Source: an uncultured Coriobacteriales bacterium (lineage in GTDB: Bacteria > Actinomycetota > Coriobacteriia > Coriobacteriales > Eggerthellaceae). Taken from it: a stretch of 27,466 bases of DNA. Position numbers and translations under genes: made by a program. The stretch spans positions 1 through 27,466 of the forward strand of contig CAMPNZ010000014.1 in NCBI GenBank assembly GCA_946892075.1, written 5' to 3'. Under the pieces are notes generated by a model that searched no databases, was not told the origin of the DNA, and saw only the letters and a program-made list of their open reading frames with translations. Shown here piece by piece: positions 1 to 7,797 of the stretch; position 1 is the stretch's first letter; the number at the start of each line of letters is the position of its first letter.

Positions 1-479
1 CGCTGCGCTAAGCAAACAGCATCCTGCGCCTTGCGCGCCGTATGAATGCGCCCAAGCAGCCCCAACAGCGCATCATCAAAACTTTGAACGCCTAAGGACA
101 CGCGCGTAACACCACGGCGCGAGAGCGCCTGTAACAGCTGGTCAGTTAAGCTTTCAGGGTTTGCTTCAAGCGTACATTCCAGCGGATGATGCTTCAAATC
201 GAACAGCTCAGCGAGCGCATCAAACACGCGCACTAAGCGCGCAAGCCCCAAATAGCTGGGCGTTCCCCCACCAACATAGATGGTTTTGATAGCGTCAAGT
301 TCCCCGCGCTTGGCGTGCGCATACAGCGCGTCTATAAGCGCTTGCGTGTAGGCGTCCATAGCCGGATTATCAGGCGCACTGGCGCGCGTTTTGAAGTCGC
401 AATAAGCGCAACGCTGCGCACAAAACGGCACGTGAATGTACAAAGCCTGATACGCGTCGCTCACATTAGGCGCGTTCAT
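1..479 (-). CDS. hemW: HemW-like radical SAM heme chaperone, 3' end cut by window edge
   Basis: About 159 codons of the N-terminal part are visible; the rest lies beyond base 1. The translation begins MNAPNVSDAYQALYIHVPFC. The cysteine motif C-A-Q-R-C-A-Y-C (CX3CX2C, about residues 20-27) binds the 4Fe-4S cluster of radical SAM enzymes, and GGGTPS (about 70-75) is the family SAM-binding glycine motif. The pattern IHVPFC..RC.YCDF is typical of HemW/HemN-like proteins. HemW is now seen as a heme chaperone rather than a coproporphyrinogen oxidase; true HemN differs in its N-terminal region, which supports HemW here but does not prove it. The ATG at 479 overlaps the last 14 bases of dusB, so translation is probably coupled; only a weak AGCGAG-like ribosome site precedes it. 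The order lepA, (dusB), hemW resembles the lepA-hemW linkage common in Gram-positives. Confidence 0.88.
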   Translation of the reverse strand, partial: MNAPNVSDAYQALYIHVPFCAQRCAYCDFKTRASAPDNPAMDAYTQALIDALYAHAKRGELDAIKTIYVGGGTPSYLGLARLVRVFDALAELFDLKHHPLECTLEANPESLTDQLLQALSRRGVTRVSLGVQSFDDALLGLLGRIHTARKAQDAVCLAQ

Positions 480-1695
480 CGCATGTCTCGCTTGTAACGT
501 GTTCGTATTCGTGTTCATGTGCAGGTGCATGTTCGGGAACGGGTGCGGTGTCGGCTGCGTTGCGCTTTGATGCTTGCAAACAAGCGGCGCTTGTCTGTTC
601 TGTGGCAAAAGCGGCGCTGGAAGCACACTGACGTTCAAGTTCGTCAAAAACATCCAGATAGTCTTGAAGCGTTAAGCAGGAACAAATGCGAGCGCGTGCG
701 TGCGTTGCACCAGGTAAACCTGACACATACCACATGGCATAGCTGCGCATTTTCTTCAGCGGAAAGCCGAACTGTGCAAGCATGCGAGCATGAGTGCGGG
801 CACATTCAAGGCGCTCAGCAGGAGAAACGCGCACATCTTGTGGAATGGTGTTTCCGCTGCGATACGCATCTATCGCATTGCGAACGCTGCGAAACACCCA
901 CGGATTGCCCTGTGAAGCGCGCGCAATCATAATGCCATCGCAGTTCGTTTCCTGATAAAGCGCAATTGCATCCGCTCCGCTGCGCACATCGCCATTGCCG
1001 ATAACAGGAATAGAAACCGCAGCTTTAACGCGTGCGATGGCAGCATGCGACGACGATGCGCGATACATCTGCTGCGCATAGCGCCCATGCACCGTAAGCA
1101 ACGACGCACCCGATTGCTCCATACGCTGCGCAAACGGCACACAGGTTTCACGATCAAGGTAATAGCCGCGGCGAAACTTTACGCCAACAGGGCAGCTTAC
1201 CCTATCACTCACCGCGCGAACAATACTCGCTGCACGCGCAGGTTCTTCCATAAGCGCGCTTCCATCGCCCTTGCTTACAATTTTTCGAGCAGGACAGCCC
1301 ATATTGATGTCGATATACGCCAAGCGAGGCCCAAGATAATCCTGAATAAAAGCAGCTTCGTGCGCCATAACAGACGCATCGTGTCCAAAAATTTGCACAG
1401 CAACATACGGTTCATGCGCGCCAAGCGCAATTAAGTCGAGCGTTTTTTCGCTGTGATATTCAAGGCCTTTCGTTGACACCATTTCGGTATAGGCAAGAGA
1501 GGCGCCTTCTTGCAGTGCTAACTGGCGATACACAACATCGCTTACTCCTGCCATGGGAGCGCACACTATCGGATAACGTTCAAAAAAAGCGTCAATGGAA
1601 AACGGCGCAGGATGCTCGCACGAAGAAGCATCGCGCGAAACACCGTTCTCAGTTGAAGAAGATAGCTGCATCGTTGTGGTGTGTAAGCTGGGCAT
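466..1695 (-). CDS. dusB: tRNA-dihydrouridine synthase, DusB/NifR3 type
   Basis: FMN- and NADPH-dependent reduction of uridine to dihydrouridine in the tRNA D-loop, acting in the cytoplasm. The 409-residue product has the Dus TIM-barrel landmarks in order: APMAGVSD near residue 46, DINMGCPARK with the catalytic Cys at about 134, VGVKFRRG, LLTVHGR, VIGNGDV and the FMN-phosphate motif DGIMIARASQGNPW. The first 35 residues and the last 45 are not part of the fold. The tail is low-complexity and rich in His and Glu (PEHAPAHEHEYEH). The chosen ATG has no clear Shine-Dalgarno; an ATG eight codons later is an equally poor alternative. It sits downstream of lepA with a 153-base gap and overlaps hemW by 14 bases. 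Family assignment is firm; the exact DusB subtype is inferred from the TIGR00737-like motif set. Confidence 0.93.
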   Translation of the reverse strand: MPSLHTTTMQLSSSTENGVSRDASSCEHPAPFSIDAFFERYPIVCAPMAGVSDVVYRQLALQEGASLAYTEMVSTKGLEYHSEKTLDLIALGAHEPYVAVQIFGHDASVMAHEAAFIQDYLGPRLAYIDINMGCPARKIVSKGDGSALMEEPARAASIVRAVSDRVSCPVGVKFRRGYYLDRETCVPFAQRMEQSGASLLTVHGRYAQQMYRASSSHAAIARVKAAVSIPVIGNGDVRSGADAIALYQETNCDGIMIARASQGNPWVFRSVRNAIDAYRSGNTIPQDVRVSPAERLECARTHARMLAQFGFPLKKMRSYAMWYVSGLPGATHARARICSCLTLQDYLDVFDELERQCASSAAFATEQTSAACLQASKRNAADTAPVPEHAPAHEHEYEHVTSETCDERA

Positions 1696-1848
1696 TTACA
1701 TTCGCTTTCTTATACTTGGCAGTCATAGGTTTCTAGGGTTAGAGGCCTCAAGTCAACATGCTCTGGCGTTAACGGCTTTACGTGCGAAATATCTGCGTTC
1801 GCATCACATTAACACGCGCCGGCGCCAACAACCGTGTTCGCATGCAGC

Positions 1849-3678
1849 CTAGTTGTCAACCTTGAGGATGGCCATAAACGCTTCTTGAGGCACGTCAACA
1901 TTGCCGATACTTTTCATGCGCTTTTTGCCTTCTTTTTGCTTCTCAAGCAACTTTCGTTTGCGCGAAATATCGCCACCGTAGCACTTTGCAAGCACGTCTT
2001 TGCGCTTCGCTCGAACGGTTTCGCGCGCAAGCACGCGCCCACCAACAGCAGCCTGGATAGGCACTTCAAACATTTGACGTGGGATTATTTCCTTCAGTTT
2101 TTCCGTAAGCGTGCGTCCGCGTTCGTAAGCTTTATCTTTATGAATAATAAACGACAGCGCATCAACTGGCTTTCCAGCAAGCAGAATATCAAGCTTCACT
2201 AAATTGCTGGGCTTATACCCAAGAAATTCGTAGTCAAGCGACGCGTACCCTTTCGTGCTTGACTTTAACTTGTCGAAATAATCCATAATAAGCTCGGAAA
2301 GTGGCATTTCCCACACAAGCTCTACCGTTGTTGGCGAAAGATAGTTCATCGTGATAAATGTTGCACGCCGCGACACGCTTAAATCCATCACAGCGCCCAC
2401 ATAATCGGGCGGAACAAGAATTTTTACCTTCAAATAAGGCTCTTCAATTTGCGCAATTTCACTTGGATCAGGCATTTCTTGCGGTGAGTGCAGACAGATG
2501 CATTCCTTATTGCGCAAATACACCTTGTACTCAACAGAAGGCGCTGTTGCCAACAAGTTCAATCCGAATTCGCGCTCAAGGCGCTCCTCGATAACTTCCA
2601 TATGCAAAAGGCCTAAAAAGCCCACGCGAAACCCAAAACCAAGCGCGTGCGATTTTTCTTGCTCCCATACAAGTGCAGGATCGTTTAACGACAACTTCTC
2701 AAGAGCTTCGCGCAAAGGCTCAAACTGATCGCCTTCAATGGGGAACAAACCCACAAACACCATGGGTTTGACATCGCGATATCCGGAAAGGGGTTCACGT
2801 GCAGGCGCATCGAAATGCGTAATAGTGTCGCCAACTTTCACAAGCGACACATCTTTAAGCCCTGTTACCACAAAGCCAACATCGCCCACATTAAGCGACG
2901 GAAGCGAAAGTTCAGCGGGGGTTTTTACGCCCAAATCTTCAACTAAGGTATCGTTATTCGTTGCCATGAACCGAATGTGATCGCCTTGCGCAAGGCTGCC
3001 ATCCACCACGCGAACAAACGCAATAACGCCACGATACGAGTCGAAATACGAGTCGAAAATAAGCGCGCGCAAAGCAGCGTGCTGATCGCCTTGCGGAGGC
3101 GCTACGTTGTACACAATCGATTCGAGTAAATCCTCAACGCCCACGCCTGTTTTTGCCGAACAAAGAACCGCGTCCTGAGCAGGAATAGCAAGCGCTTCTT
3201 CAATTTGAGCTTTAACGTGCTGGGGCTCGGCAGCAGGAAGATCAATTTTGTTGATAAGCGGCACAATGTCAAGATTCGCATTCATTGCCATCATGGCATT
3301 AGCAAGCGTTTGCGCTTCAACACCTTGCGTTGCATCCACCACAAGCACAGCTCCTTCGCACGCAGCAAGCGAGCGCGACACTTCGTAAGTAAAGTCAACA
3401 TGACCTGGGGTATCAATAAGATTAAACTCGTATTCATTGCCATCATGCGCCGTATACAAAACGCGCACCGCTTGGCTTTTGATGGTAATACCGCGCTCGC
3501 GTTCAATATCCATACTGTCAAGAATTTGCTGTTGCATATCGCGCTTAGCAACGCTGCCCGTAATCTCAAGAATGCGATCTGAAAGGGTAGATTTTCCGTG
3601 ATCGATGTGCGCAATAATCGAAAAATTACGGATGCGTGAAGGATCATGAGCTGTGGAAGTTTGTTCTTTGCGTGGCAT
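1849..3678 (-). CDS. lepA: Elongation factor 4 (LepA), ribosome-associated GTPase
   Basis: Translational GTPase that acts on the ribosome during initiation or elongation and may back-translocate stalled complexes. The 609-residue length is normal for the family. The G1 motif AHIDHGKST is at residues 23-31, followed by the G2/switch region with RERGITIK, G3 DTPGH, G4 NKID and G5 SAK. The C-terminal LepA-specific domain is intact (GGDISRKRKLLEKQKEGKKR, ending near ILKVDN) and separates it from EF-G. The ATG is preceded by GGAGC at 3683-3687 with about 5 bases spacing, which supports the start. It is divergent from rpsT across 256 bases and is the first gene of the lepA-dusB-hemW run. Confidence 0.98.
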   Translation of the reverse strand: MPRKEQTSTAHDPSRIRNFSIIAHIDHGKSTLSDRILEITGSVAKRDMQQQILDSMDIERERGITIKSQAVRVLYTAHDGNEYEFNLIDTPGHVDFTYEVSRSLAACEGAVLVVDATQGVEAQTLANAMMAMNANLDIVPLINKIDLPAAEPQHVKAQIEEALAIPAQDAVLCSAKTGVGVEDLLESIVYNVAPPQGDQHAALRALIFDSYFDSYRGVIAFVRVVDGSLAQGDHIRFMATNNDTLVEDLGVKTPAELSLPSLNVGDVGFVVTGLKDVSLVKVGDTITHFDAPAREPLSGYRDVKPMVFVGLFPIEGDQFEPLREALEKLSLNDPALVWEQEKSHALGFGFRVGFLGLLHMEVIEERLEREFGLNLLATAPSVEYKVYLRNKECICLHSPQEMPDPSEIAQIEEPYLKVKILVPPDYVGAVMDLSVSRRATFITMNYLSPTTVELVWEMPLSELIMDYFDKLKSSTKGYASLDYEFLGYKPSNLVKLDILLAGKPVDALSFIIHKDKAYERGRTLTEKLKEIIPRQMFEVPIQAAVGGRVLARETVRAKRKDVLAKCYGGDISRKRKLLEKQKEGKKRMKSIGNVDVPQEAFMAILKVDN

Positions 3679-3934
3679 GAATGCTCCATCTCGTTTCTAG
3701 GTCGATTACCAGCACATAAGGTGTATAATAACTCAATGCCGCAGGCGATATGCCTTCGGTTGCTTGACACGTATTCGCCTACGTATTGCTCAAGCGCTCT
3801 ATAATGTACCAAAGATTTCTGTACTAATTGTAGATAAACCATAAAGAATTACGGAAATATAAGCTACATTATTGAAAAAATATGTTAAAATTTTTGAGTT
3901 TTCGTAAGAAACCCACGTGTAATGGAGGATTAGA
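3679..3934. promoter_or_regulatory. Divergent lepA/rpsT intergenic region
   Basis: AT-rich spacer between two divergent translation genes. The rpsT-proximal part carries an extended -10 (entered separately). Two other TATAAT hexamers (3724-3729 and 3800-3805, plus strand) and a TTGACA (3764-3769) are present, but no pair has a 16-18 base spacer, so they are not called as promoters. No clear lepA promoter is recognised. Confidence 0.4.
3883..3891 (+). promoter_or_regulatory. Extended -10 promoter candidate for rpsT
   Basis: TGTTAAAAT fits the extended -10 pattern TGN-TATAAT with one mismatch in the hexamer (TAAAAT). It predicts a start near 3898 and a leader of about 37 bases before the GTG of rpsT. 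No good -35 is seen, as often happens with extended -10 promoters. Confidence 0.45.
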
Positions 3935-4417
3935 GTGGCGAACATTAAGAGTCAAAAGAAACGTATTATCACCAATGAAAAGGCACGTTTGCGTAATCGT
4001 GCCGTGAAATCGGAGCTGAAAACAGCAACGCGTCGTGTACGCGAAGCAGTTGCTGCTGGTTCTGGTCAGGAAGCATACAGCGCAGCGCTGTGCGCATGCC
4101 GTTTGTTAGATAAAGCTGTTTCTGCTGGAGTTATCCACAAAAACCAAGGAGCGAATCGCAAATCGGGCGTTATGCTTCTTGCAAACACGGTTGTAAGCCA
4201 AGCCGATCGCGATGCTTATGTGAAACCCGCTAAAGCTGAACAGAAAAAAGGCACCAGCAAAGCCGACAAAAAGGCTGCTCGCGCAAAAGAGCAAGAAAAA
4301 GCCAATAAGGAAAAAGCAAAGCGTGTTGCAGATCACAAAAAAGCTGTGAGTGCTGCTGCAAAACGCAAAGCAGCTGAGCCTAAGCAAGAAGAGGAAGCTG
4401 CTGGTGAGGCTGAATAG
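3935..4417 (+). CDS. rpsT: 30S ribosomal protein S20 with long C-terminal extension
   Basis: Primary 16S rRNA-binding protein of the small subunit. Residues 1 to about 88 are S20: MANIKSQKKRIITNEKARLR at the start, a helical Lys/Arg-rich body, and NQGANRKSGVMLLANTV near the end of the core. The start is GTG at 3935, fixed by a strong GGAGG at 3924-3928 with 6 bases spacing. The protein is 160 residues, while most S20 proteins are 85-95. The extra roughly 65 residues (about 95-160) are almost only Lys, Ala, Glu and Gln and end in an acidic stretch EEEAAGEAE. The gene is monocistronic: promoter upstream and terminator 50 bases downstream. Confidence 0.96.
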   Translation: MANIKSQKKRIITNEKARLRNRAVKSELKTATRRVREAVAAGSGQEAYSAALCACRLLDKAVSAGVIHKNQGANRKSGVMLLANTVVSQADRDAYVKPAKAEQKKGTSKADKKAARAKEQEKANKEKAKRVADHKKAVSAAAKRKAAEPKQEEEAAGEAE

Positions 4418-4466
4418 CCGCCATTAGTGAATCATTCCCCACTCATTTTGGTCTCTTACATTTACT

Positions 4467-4495
4467 AAAAAGCTCCTGGTGCGCAGGAGCTTTTT
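4467..4495. terminator. Bidirectional intrinsic terminator between rpsT and copA
   Basis: A 12-bp stem (4467-4478 with 4484-4495; core AGCTCCTG/CAGGAGCT) has a 5-base loop GTGCG. Flanking A5 and T7 tracts are on the correct sides for both strands. It ends rpsT on the plus strand and can stop copA read-through on the minus strand (copA ends at 4666). Confidence 0.93.
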
Positions 4496-4665
4496 TTATG
4501 TTCCAGTATATTCCGCGTTTGACGATTGAAGCCCACGGGCTGCGTAAGCGAATCGCGAACATACACCATCGCCGCGTCGATGCCGCGCACGTGCTGAGTC
4601 AATGCGCTCCCAAGACACGCGCGCCTAAAAGCTACACTCCGCGCTGCGTCGCTGCTGCGCCGCCG

Positions 4666-4875
4666 CTACGACAACGATGTTACTTCATATCCCGCTTCAA
4701 CAATAGCGCTGCGCAACGCATCATCACTTACATCAGCACTACATTCTACCTGGGCGTTTTTGTGCTCGAGGCTTACTTCAACCTTCGTCACGCCAGCAAT
4801 CGCTTCAAGCGCTTTTGTAACATGCGCAACGCAATGACCGCACATCATTCCTTCAATTCCAATTGTTTTCTGCAT
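4666..4875 (-). CDS. Possible internally initiated CopZ-like copper chaperone (C-terminal HMA of copA)
   Basis: In frame inside copA, the last 69 codons start with ATG at 4875 (MQKTIGIEGMMCGHC...). They form a complete HMA domain with CXXC and the length of free CopZ proteins (about 68-70 residues). AAAGGA at 4884-4889 lies 8 bases upstream of this ATG, a better ribosome site than any in front of the full-length copA. Seen: domain, Met, ribosome site. Inferred: that ribosomes use it to make a free chaperone as well as the fused domain. It may instead be a relic of an ancestral copA-copZ gene pair that fused. Confidence 0.4.
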   Translation of the reverse strand: MQKTIGIEGMMCGHCVAHVTKALEAIAGVTKVEVSLEHKNAQVECSADVSDDALRSAIVEAGYEVTSLS

Positions 4876-7689
4876 AGCCGTGTTCCTTTCGTTATCGTTT
4901 AAGCGCGCGACACTATCTGCGCACGTATCTGAACCATATGATAGCGCAATCGCCTGGATGTGAGCATCACCAAGCTGCTTGTTCTCCAATGTTTGATTTG
5001 CATTGCCGCGCGCAGGCTTAAAGCCACGCAAACGCAGTGCATTGCTTACCACGCACACCGACGACATGCTCATAGCCGCAGCTGCAACCATCGGGTTTAA
5101 CACAAATCCAAAACCGCTTAAAACACCTGCTGCTAAAGGAATGCAAAGCGCGTTATAGAACAATGCCCAGAACAAATTTTGCTTGATAATACGCATCGTG
5201 GTGTGCGAGAGCGTAAGCAGCGTTACCACATCAAGAACCGAGCTGTTCATCAACACAACGTCAGCGCTTTCAATGGCGATATTTTTACCCGCACCAAGCG
5301 CTATGCCAACATCGGCGCGCGCAAGCGCTGCAGCATCATTAATACCATCGCCCACAAACGCACACGGGCTTTGCGCTGATACGCGCTGCACGTACGCATC
5401 TTTTTCAACGGGATTCACCTGCGCTTGAACGCTCGATATCCCCAATCGTTGCGCAATAACGCGCGCGGTAGTTTCGTTATCGCCGGTAAGCATACTGCAA
5501 TGAATATGCTTGCTTGAAAGCTGCTGAATAGCCTGACAACTTGATGGTTTAAGCGTGTCGGACAGCGCAATGACGCAGCGTATCGATGCGTCAACACTTA
5601 AGAACAGGGCTGTTTGCCCTTCATGCGATATACGCAGCGCACATTCTGCAAACGCAAGAATAACATCAAGCTGGCGCGCATCAAACGCTGCACAAGCAGG
5701 ATCATGCTGCAACTGATTAAGAATGTTGCGGCGCAGCGCACCAGGCGTACGTTCTGCATCGCGTGAAGAAGCCGCAGATGAACGTTCATCAGGCACGGGT
5801 GCGGCTTGGGCTTCGTGCTGCAGCACCGCACCACTGCGCTGGATGGCATCAAGTGCAGCATCAAACGCGCCCTGCAGCGTATCGGGCAGCGTAAACTTAT
5901 TTCCCAAACGAACCACACGTCCCTGGTAGTGTGCCTGCACGCCGCTTGACTCAAGGACGGTCACGTCGCCCAGTTTCTGCAGGTCAATATTGTGTTCTTG
6001 CGCATAAAGCACCAGGGCGCGCGCAAGCGGATGGTTCGAAGATTGCTCCATACTTGCAATAAGACTCAGCACGTCGCGCGGCGTATCGGACGGCAGGTGA
6101 TACAGCGCGTACAAACTGACTTGGCCCGTGGTAAGCGTGCCAGTTTTGTCGAAGATAATTTCTTGAATATCGCTTGCACGTTGCAAAATTTCTGCATTTT
6201 TAATAAGAATACCCAGCTTAGCGCCTCGTCCTGTGGCAACCATCAGCGCGGTAGGCGTCGCAAGACCTAAAGCACACGGGCACGAAATTACCAAAACCGA
6301 CACCGCATGTACAAACGCGGTATCAAGTGATGCGCGCACGATAAAAAGCCATACCAGAAAGGTAATACAACTGACCGCCAATACAAAGGGAACGAAGTAT
6401 TTGCTGACGGTGTCAGCAAAGTGCTGGATAGGCGCTTTGGTTGATGTTGCGTCATCCACAAGCTCGATAATGCGTGCAAGCAGCGTATCGTTACTGGTTT
6501 TCTGGATGCGCATGTGAGCAAAGCCCGAAACGCACATGCTGCCTGCAAGCAGTTCATCATCAGGCTTTTTATCGACGGGCAGCGATTCTCCGGTAAGCGC
6601 AGATTCATCGCATGTCACAAACCCTTGCACAAGAACGCCATCAAGAGCTATCGTTTCACCTGGGAAAACAGCAATAGTTTCCCCCACGCGCAGCTGTGCA
6701 ACGGCACACTTTTGCTGCGTTCCATCGGCAAGAATACGCGTAGCATAGGCTGGCGCAAGCGCGATAAGCGAATTAAGCGCAGAGGTTGTTTTCGCTTTGG
6801 CGCGCGCTTCGAAATATTTACCAAGCGAAACAAGCGTTAGAATCATAGCAGCAGATTCAAAATAGATGGCATGTGAGCGCTGAACTGCAAAGTCGATGTT
6901 TTGCGTACCCAAATACCACAACACAACAAACAGTGTGTACAGGCCATACACCATGGCACTACCCGCCCCTAACGCAACAAGTGTATCCATCGTTGGCGAT
7001 TTATGCAGGCACGCTTTCCAGCCGCGATCGAAAAAATGCCAGTTCAAGATAACAACCGGCAAAGCGCAAAGAAATTGTGCGAAACAGATAATACCCACGA
7101 ACGCAGGATTATGAAACGCGTGCGGAAGCGGCAAGAAAAACAAGTGGCTTAAACAGATATACAGCAAAGGGATGCTGAAAAGCGCCGACACAATAAGGCG
7201 CGTGCGTTGCTCGTGAAGCTGGCGCGTGGCGGCATCGGCAGTAGTCGTGTTTGAGGCGGCTGAAGCGTTTGCCTGGGGAAATGTGGCGCTTTCTTGCACG
7301 CTCATCGAGCCTGACAAGCCCGCTGTATCCAAAGCGGCGTCACACGCAGCGTTGTTTGACACTTCCCCCGCATCTGCTGGCGCGTTATCGCTGCTCGGTT
7401 GCGTATGGTAGCTCAGCGAAAACGACTGAGCAGCTGTGTCGCGTGCGCCTAAAAACTGCGTTGGATAGCCTGCTTCAGTAACAACGCGGCATATTTCCTG
7501 CTGATCAACATCTGCACTGTTCGCTGTTATAAGCATGGTGCCTTTCAGCAAATTGACCGCTACATCATCGACGCCACAACAGCTACGCGCAGCCTTTTCA
7601 ACACGTGCCGAACAAGCAGCACAGCTCATTGACGCAACAGTAAACTTCATTTGCATAGGAAACATTTCAATATCAGGTGCAGGTATCAC
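4666..7689 (-). CDS. copA: Copper-translocating P1B-type ATPase (CopA) with N- and C-terminal HMA domains
   Basis: Exports Cu(I) (or Ag) across the cytoplasmic membrane using ATP. From the GTG at 7689, residue positions are: N-terminal HMA domain with MSCAACS (Cys 23 and 26), an Ala/Ser-rich linker of about 75 residues (84-158), paired N-terminal helices, actuator motif TGES (366-369), ion-binding CPC in ISCPCALGLATPT (470-472), phosphorylated Asp 514 in DKTGTLT, SNHP with His 553, then TGDN and GDGINDAAALARADVG, two last helices, and a second HMA domain (939-1007) with GMMCGHC (Cys 950, 953). CPC plus the helix 7-8 residues YN and MSMSS indicates the copper class. Length 1007 is above the usual 750-850 because of linkers and the extra HMA. 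The start is uncertain: GTG 7689, ATG 7665, 7656 or 7650 are in frame and none has a good ribosome site; the HMA domain begins near 7650. No copper regulator is in the window. Confidence 0.95.
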   Translation of the reverse strand: MIPAPDIEMFPMQMKFTVASMSCAACSARVEKAARSCCGVDDVAVNLLKGTMLITANSADVDQQEICRVVTEAGYPTQFLGARDTAAQSFSLSYHTQPSSDNAPADAGEVSNNAACDAALDTAGLSGSMSVQESATFPQANASAASNTTTADAATRQLHEQRTRLIVSALFSIPLLYICLSHLFFLPLPHAFHNPAFVGIICFAQFLCALPVVILNWHFFDRGWKACLHKSPTMDTLVALGAGSAMVYGLYTLFVVLWYLGTQNIDFAVQRSHAIYFESAAMILTLVSLGKYFEARAKAKTTSALNSLIALAPAYATRILADGTQQKCAVAQLRVGETIAVFPGETIALDGVLVQGFVTCDESALTGESLPVDKKPDDELLAGSMCVSGFAHMRIQKTSNDTLLARIIELVDDATSTKAPIQHFADTVSKYFVPFVLAVSCITFLVWLFIVRASLDTAFVHAVSVLVISCPCALGLATPTALMVATGRGAKLGILIKNAEILQRASDIQEIIFDKTGTLTTGQVSLYALYHLPSDTPRDVLSLIASMEQSSNHPLARALVLYAQEHNIDLQKLGDVTVLESSGVQAHYQGRVVRLGNKFTLPDTLQGAFDAALDAIQRSGAVLQHEAQAAPVPDERSSAASSRDAERTPGALRRNILNQLQHDPACAAFDARQLDVILAFAECALRISHEGQTALFLSVDASIRCVIALSDTLKPSSCQAIQQLSSKHIHCSMLTGDNETTARVIAQRLGISSVQAQVNPVEKDAYVQRVSAQSPCAFVGDGINDAAALARADVGIALGAGKNIAIESADVVLMNSSVLDVVTLLTLSHTTMRIIKQNLFWALFYNALCIPLAAGVLSGFGFVLNPMVAAAAMSMSSVCVVSNALRLRGFKPARGNANQTLENKQLGDAHIQAIALSYGSDTCADSVARLNDNERNTAMQKTIGIEGMMCGHCVAHVTKALEAIAGVTKVEVSLEHKNAQVECSADVSDDALRSAIVEAGYEVTSLS

Positions 7690-7797
7690 GCAAGATGCTT
7701 AACGCCAAATCCAGCGAGGTGCACATCTACATTTCAGCACAAGCTGTTCAGCTTGATGCAATGTATGAAGCACACATCACGAAACTGACGAACGCAT

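Noticed and set aside
3724..3805. TTGACA and two TATAAT hexamers upstream of rpsT as a classical promoter
   Set aside because: TTGACA (3764-3769) is 30 bases from the TATAAT at 3800 and lies after the one at 3724. No pair has workable spacing.
4498..4902. 134-codon plus-strand frame after rpsT
   Set aside because: Starts inside the terminator T-tract and is mostly antisense to copA; no ribosome site or motif.
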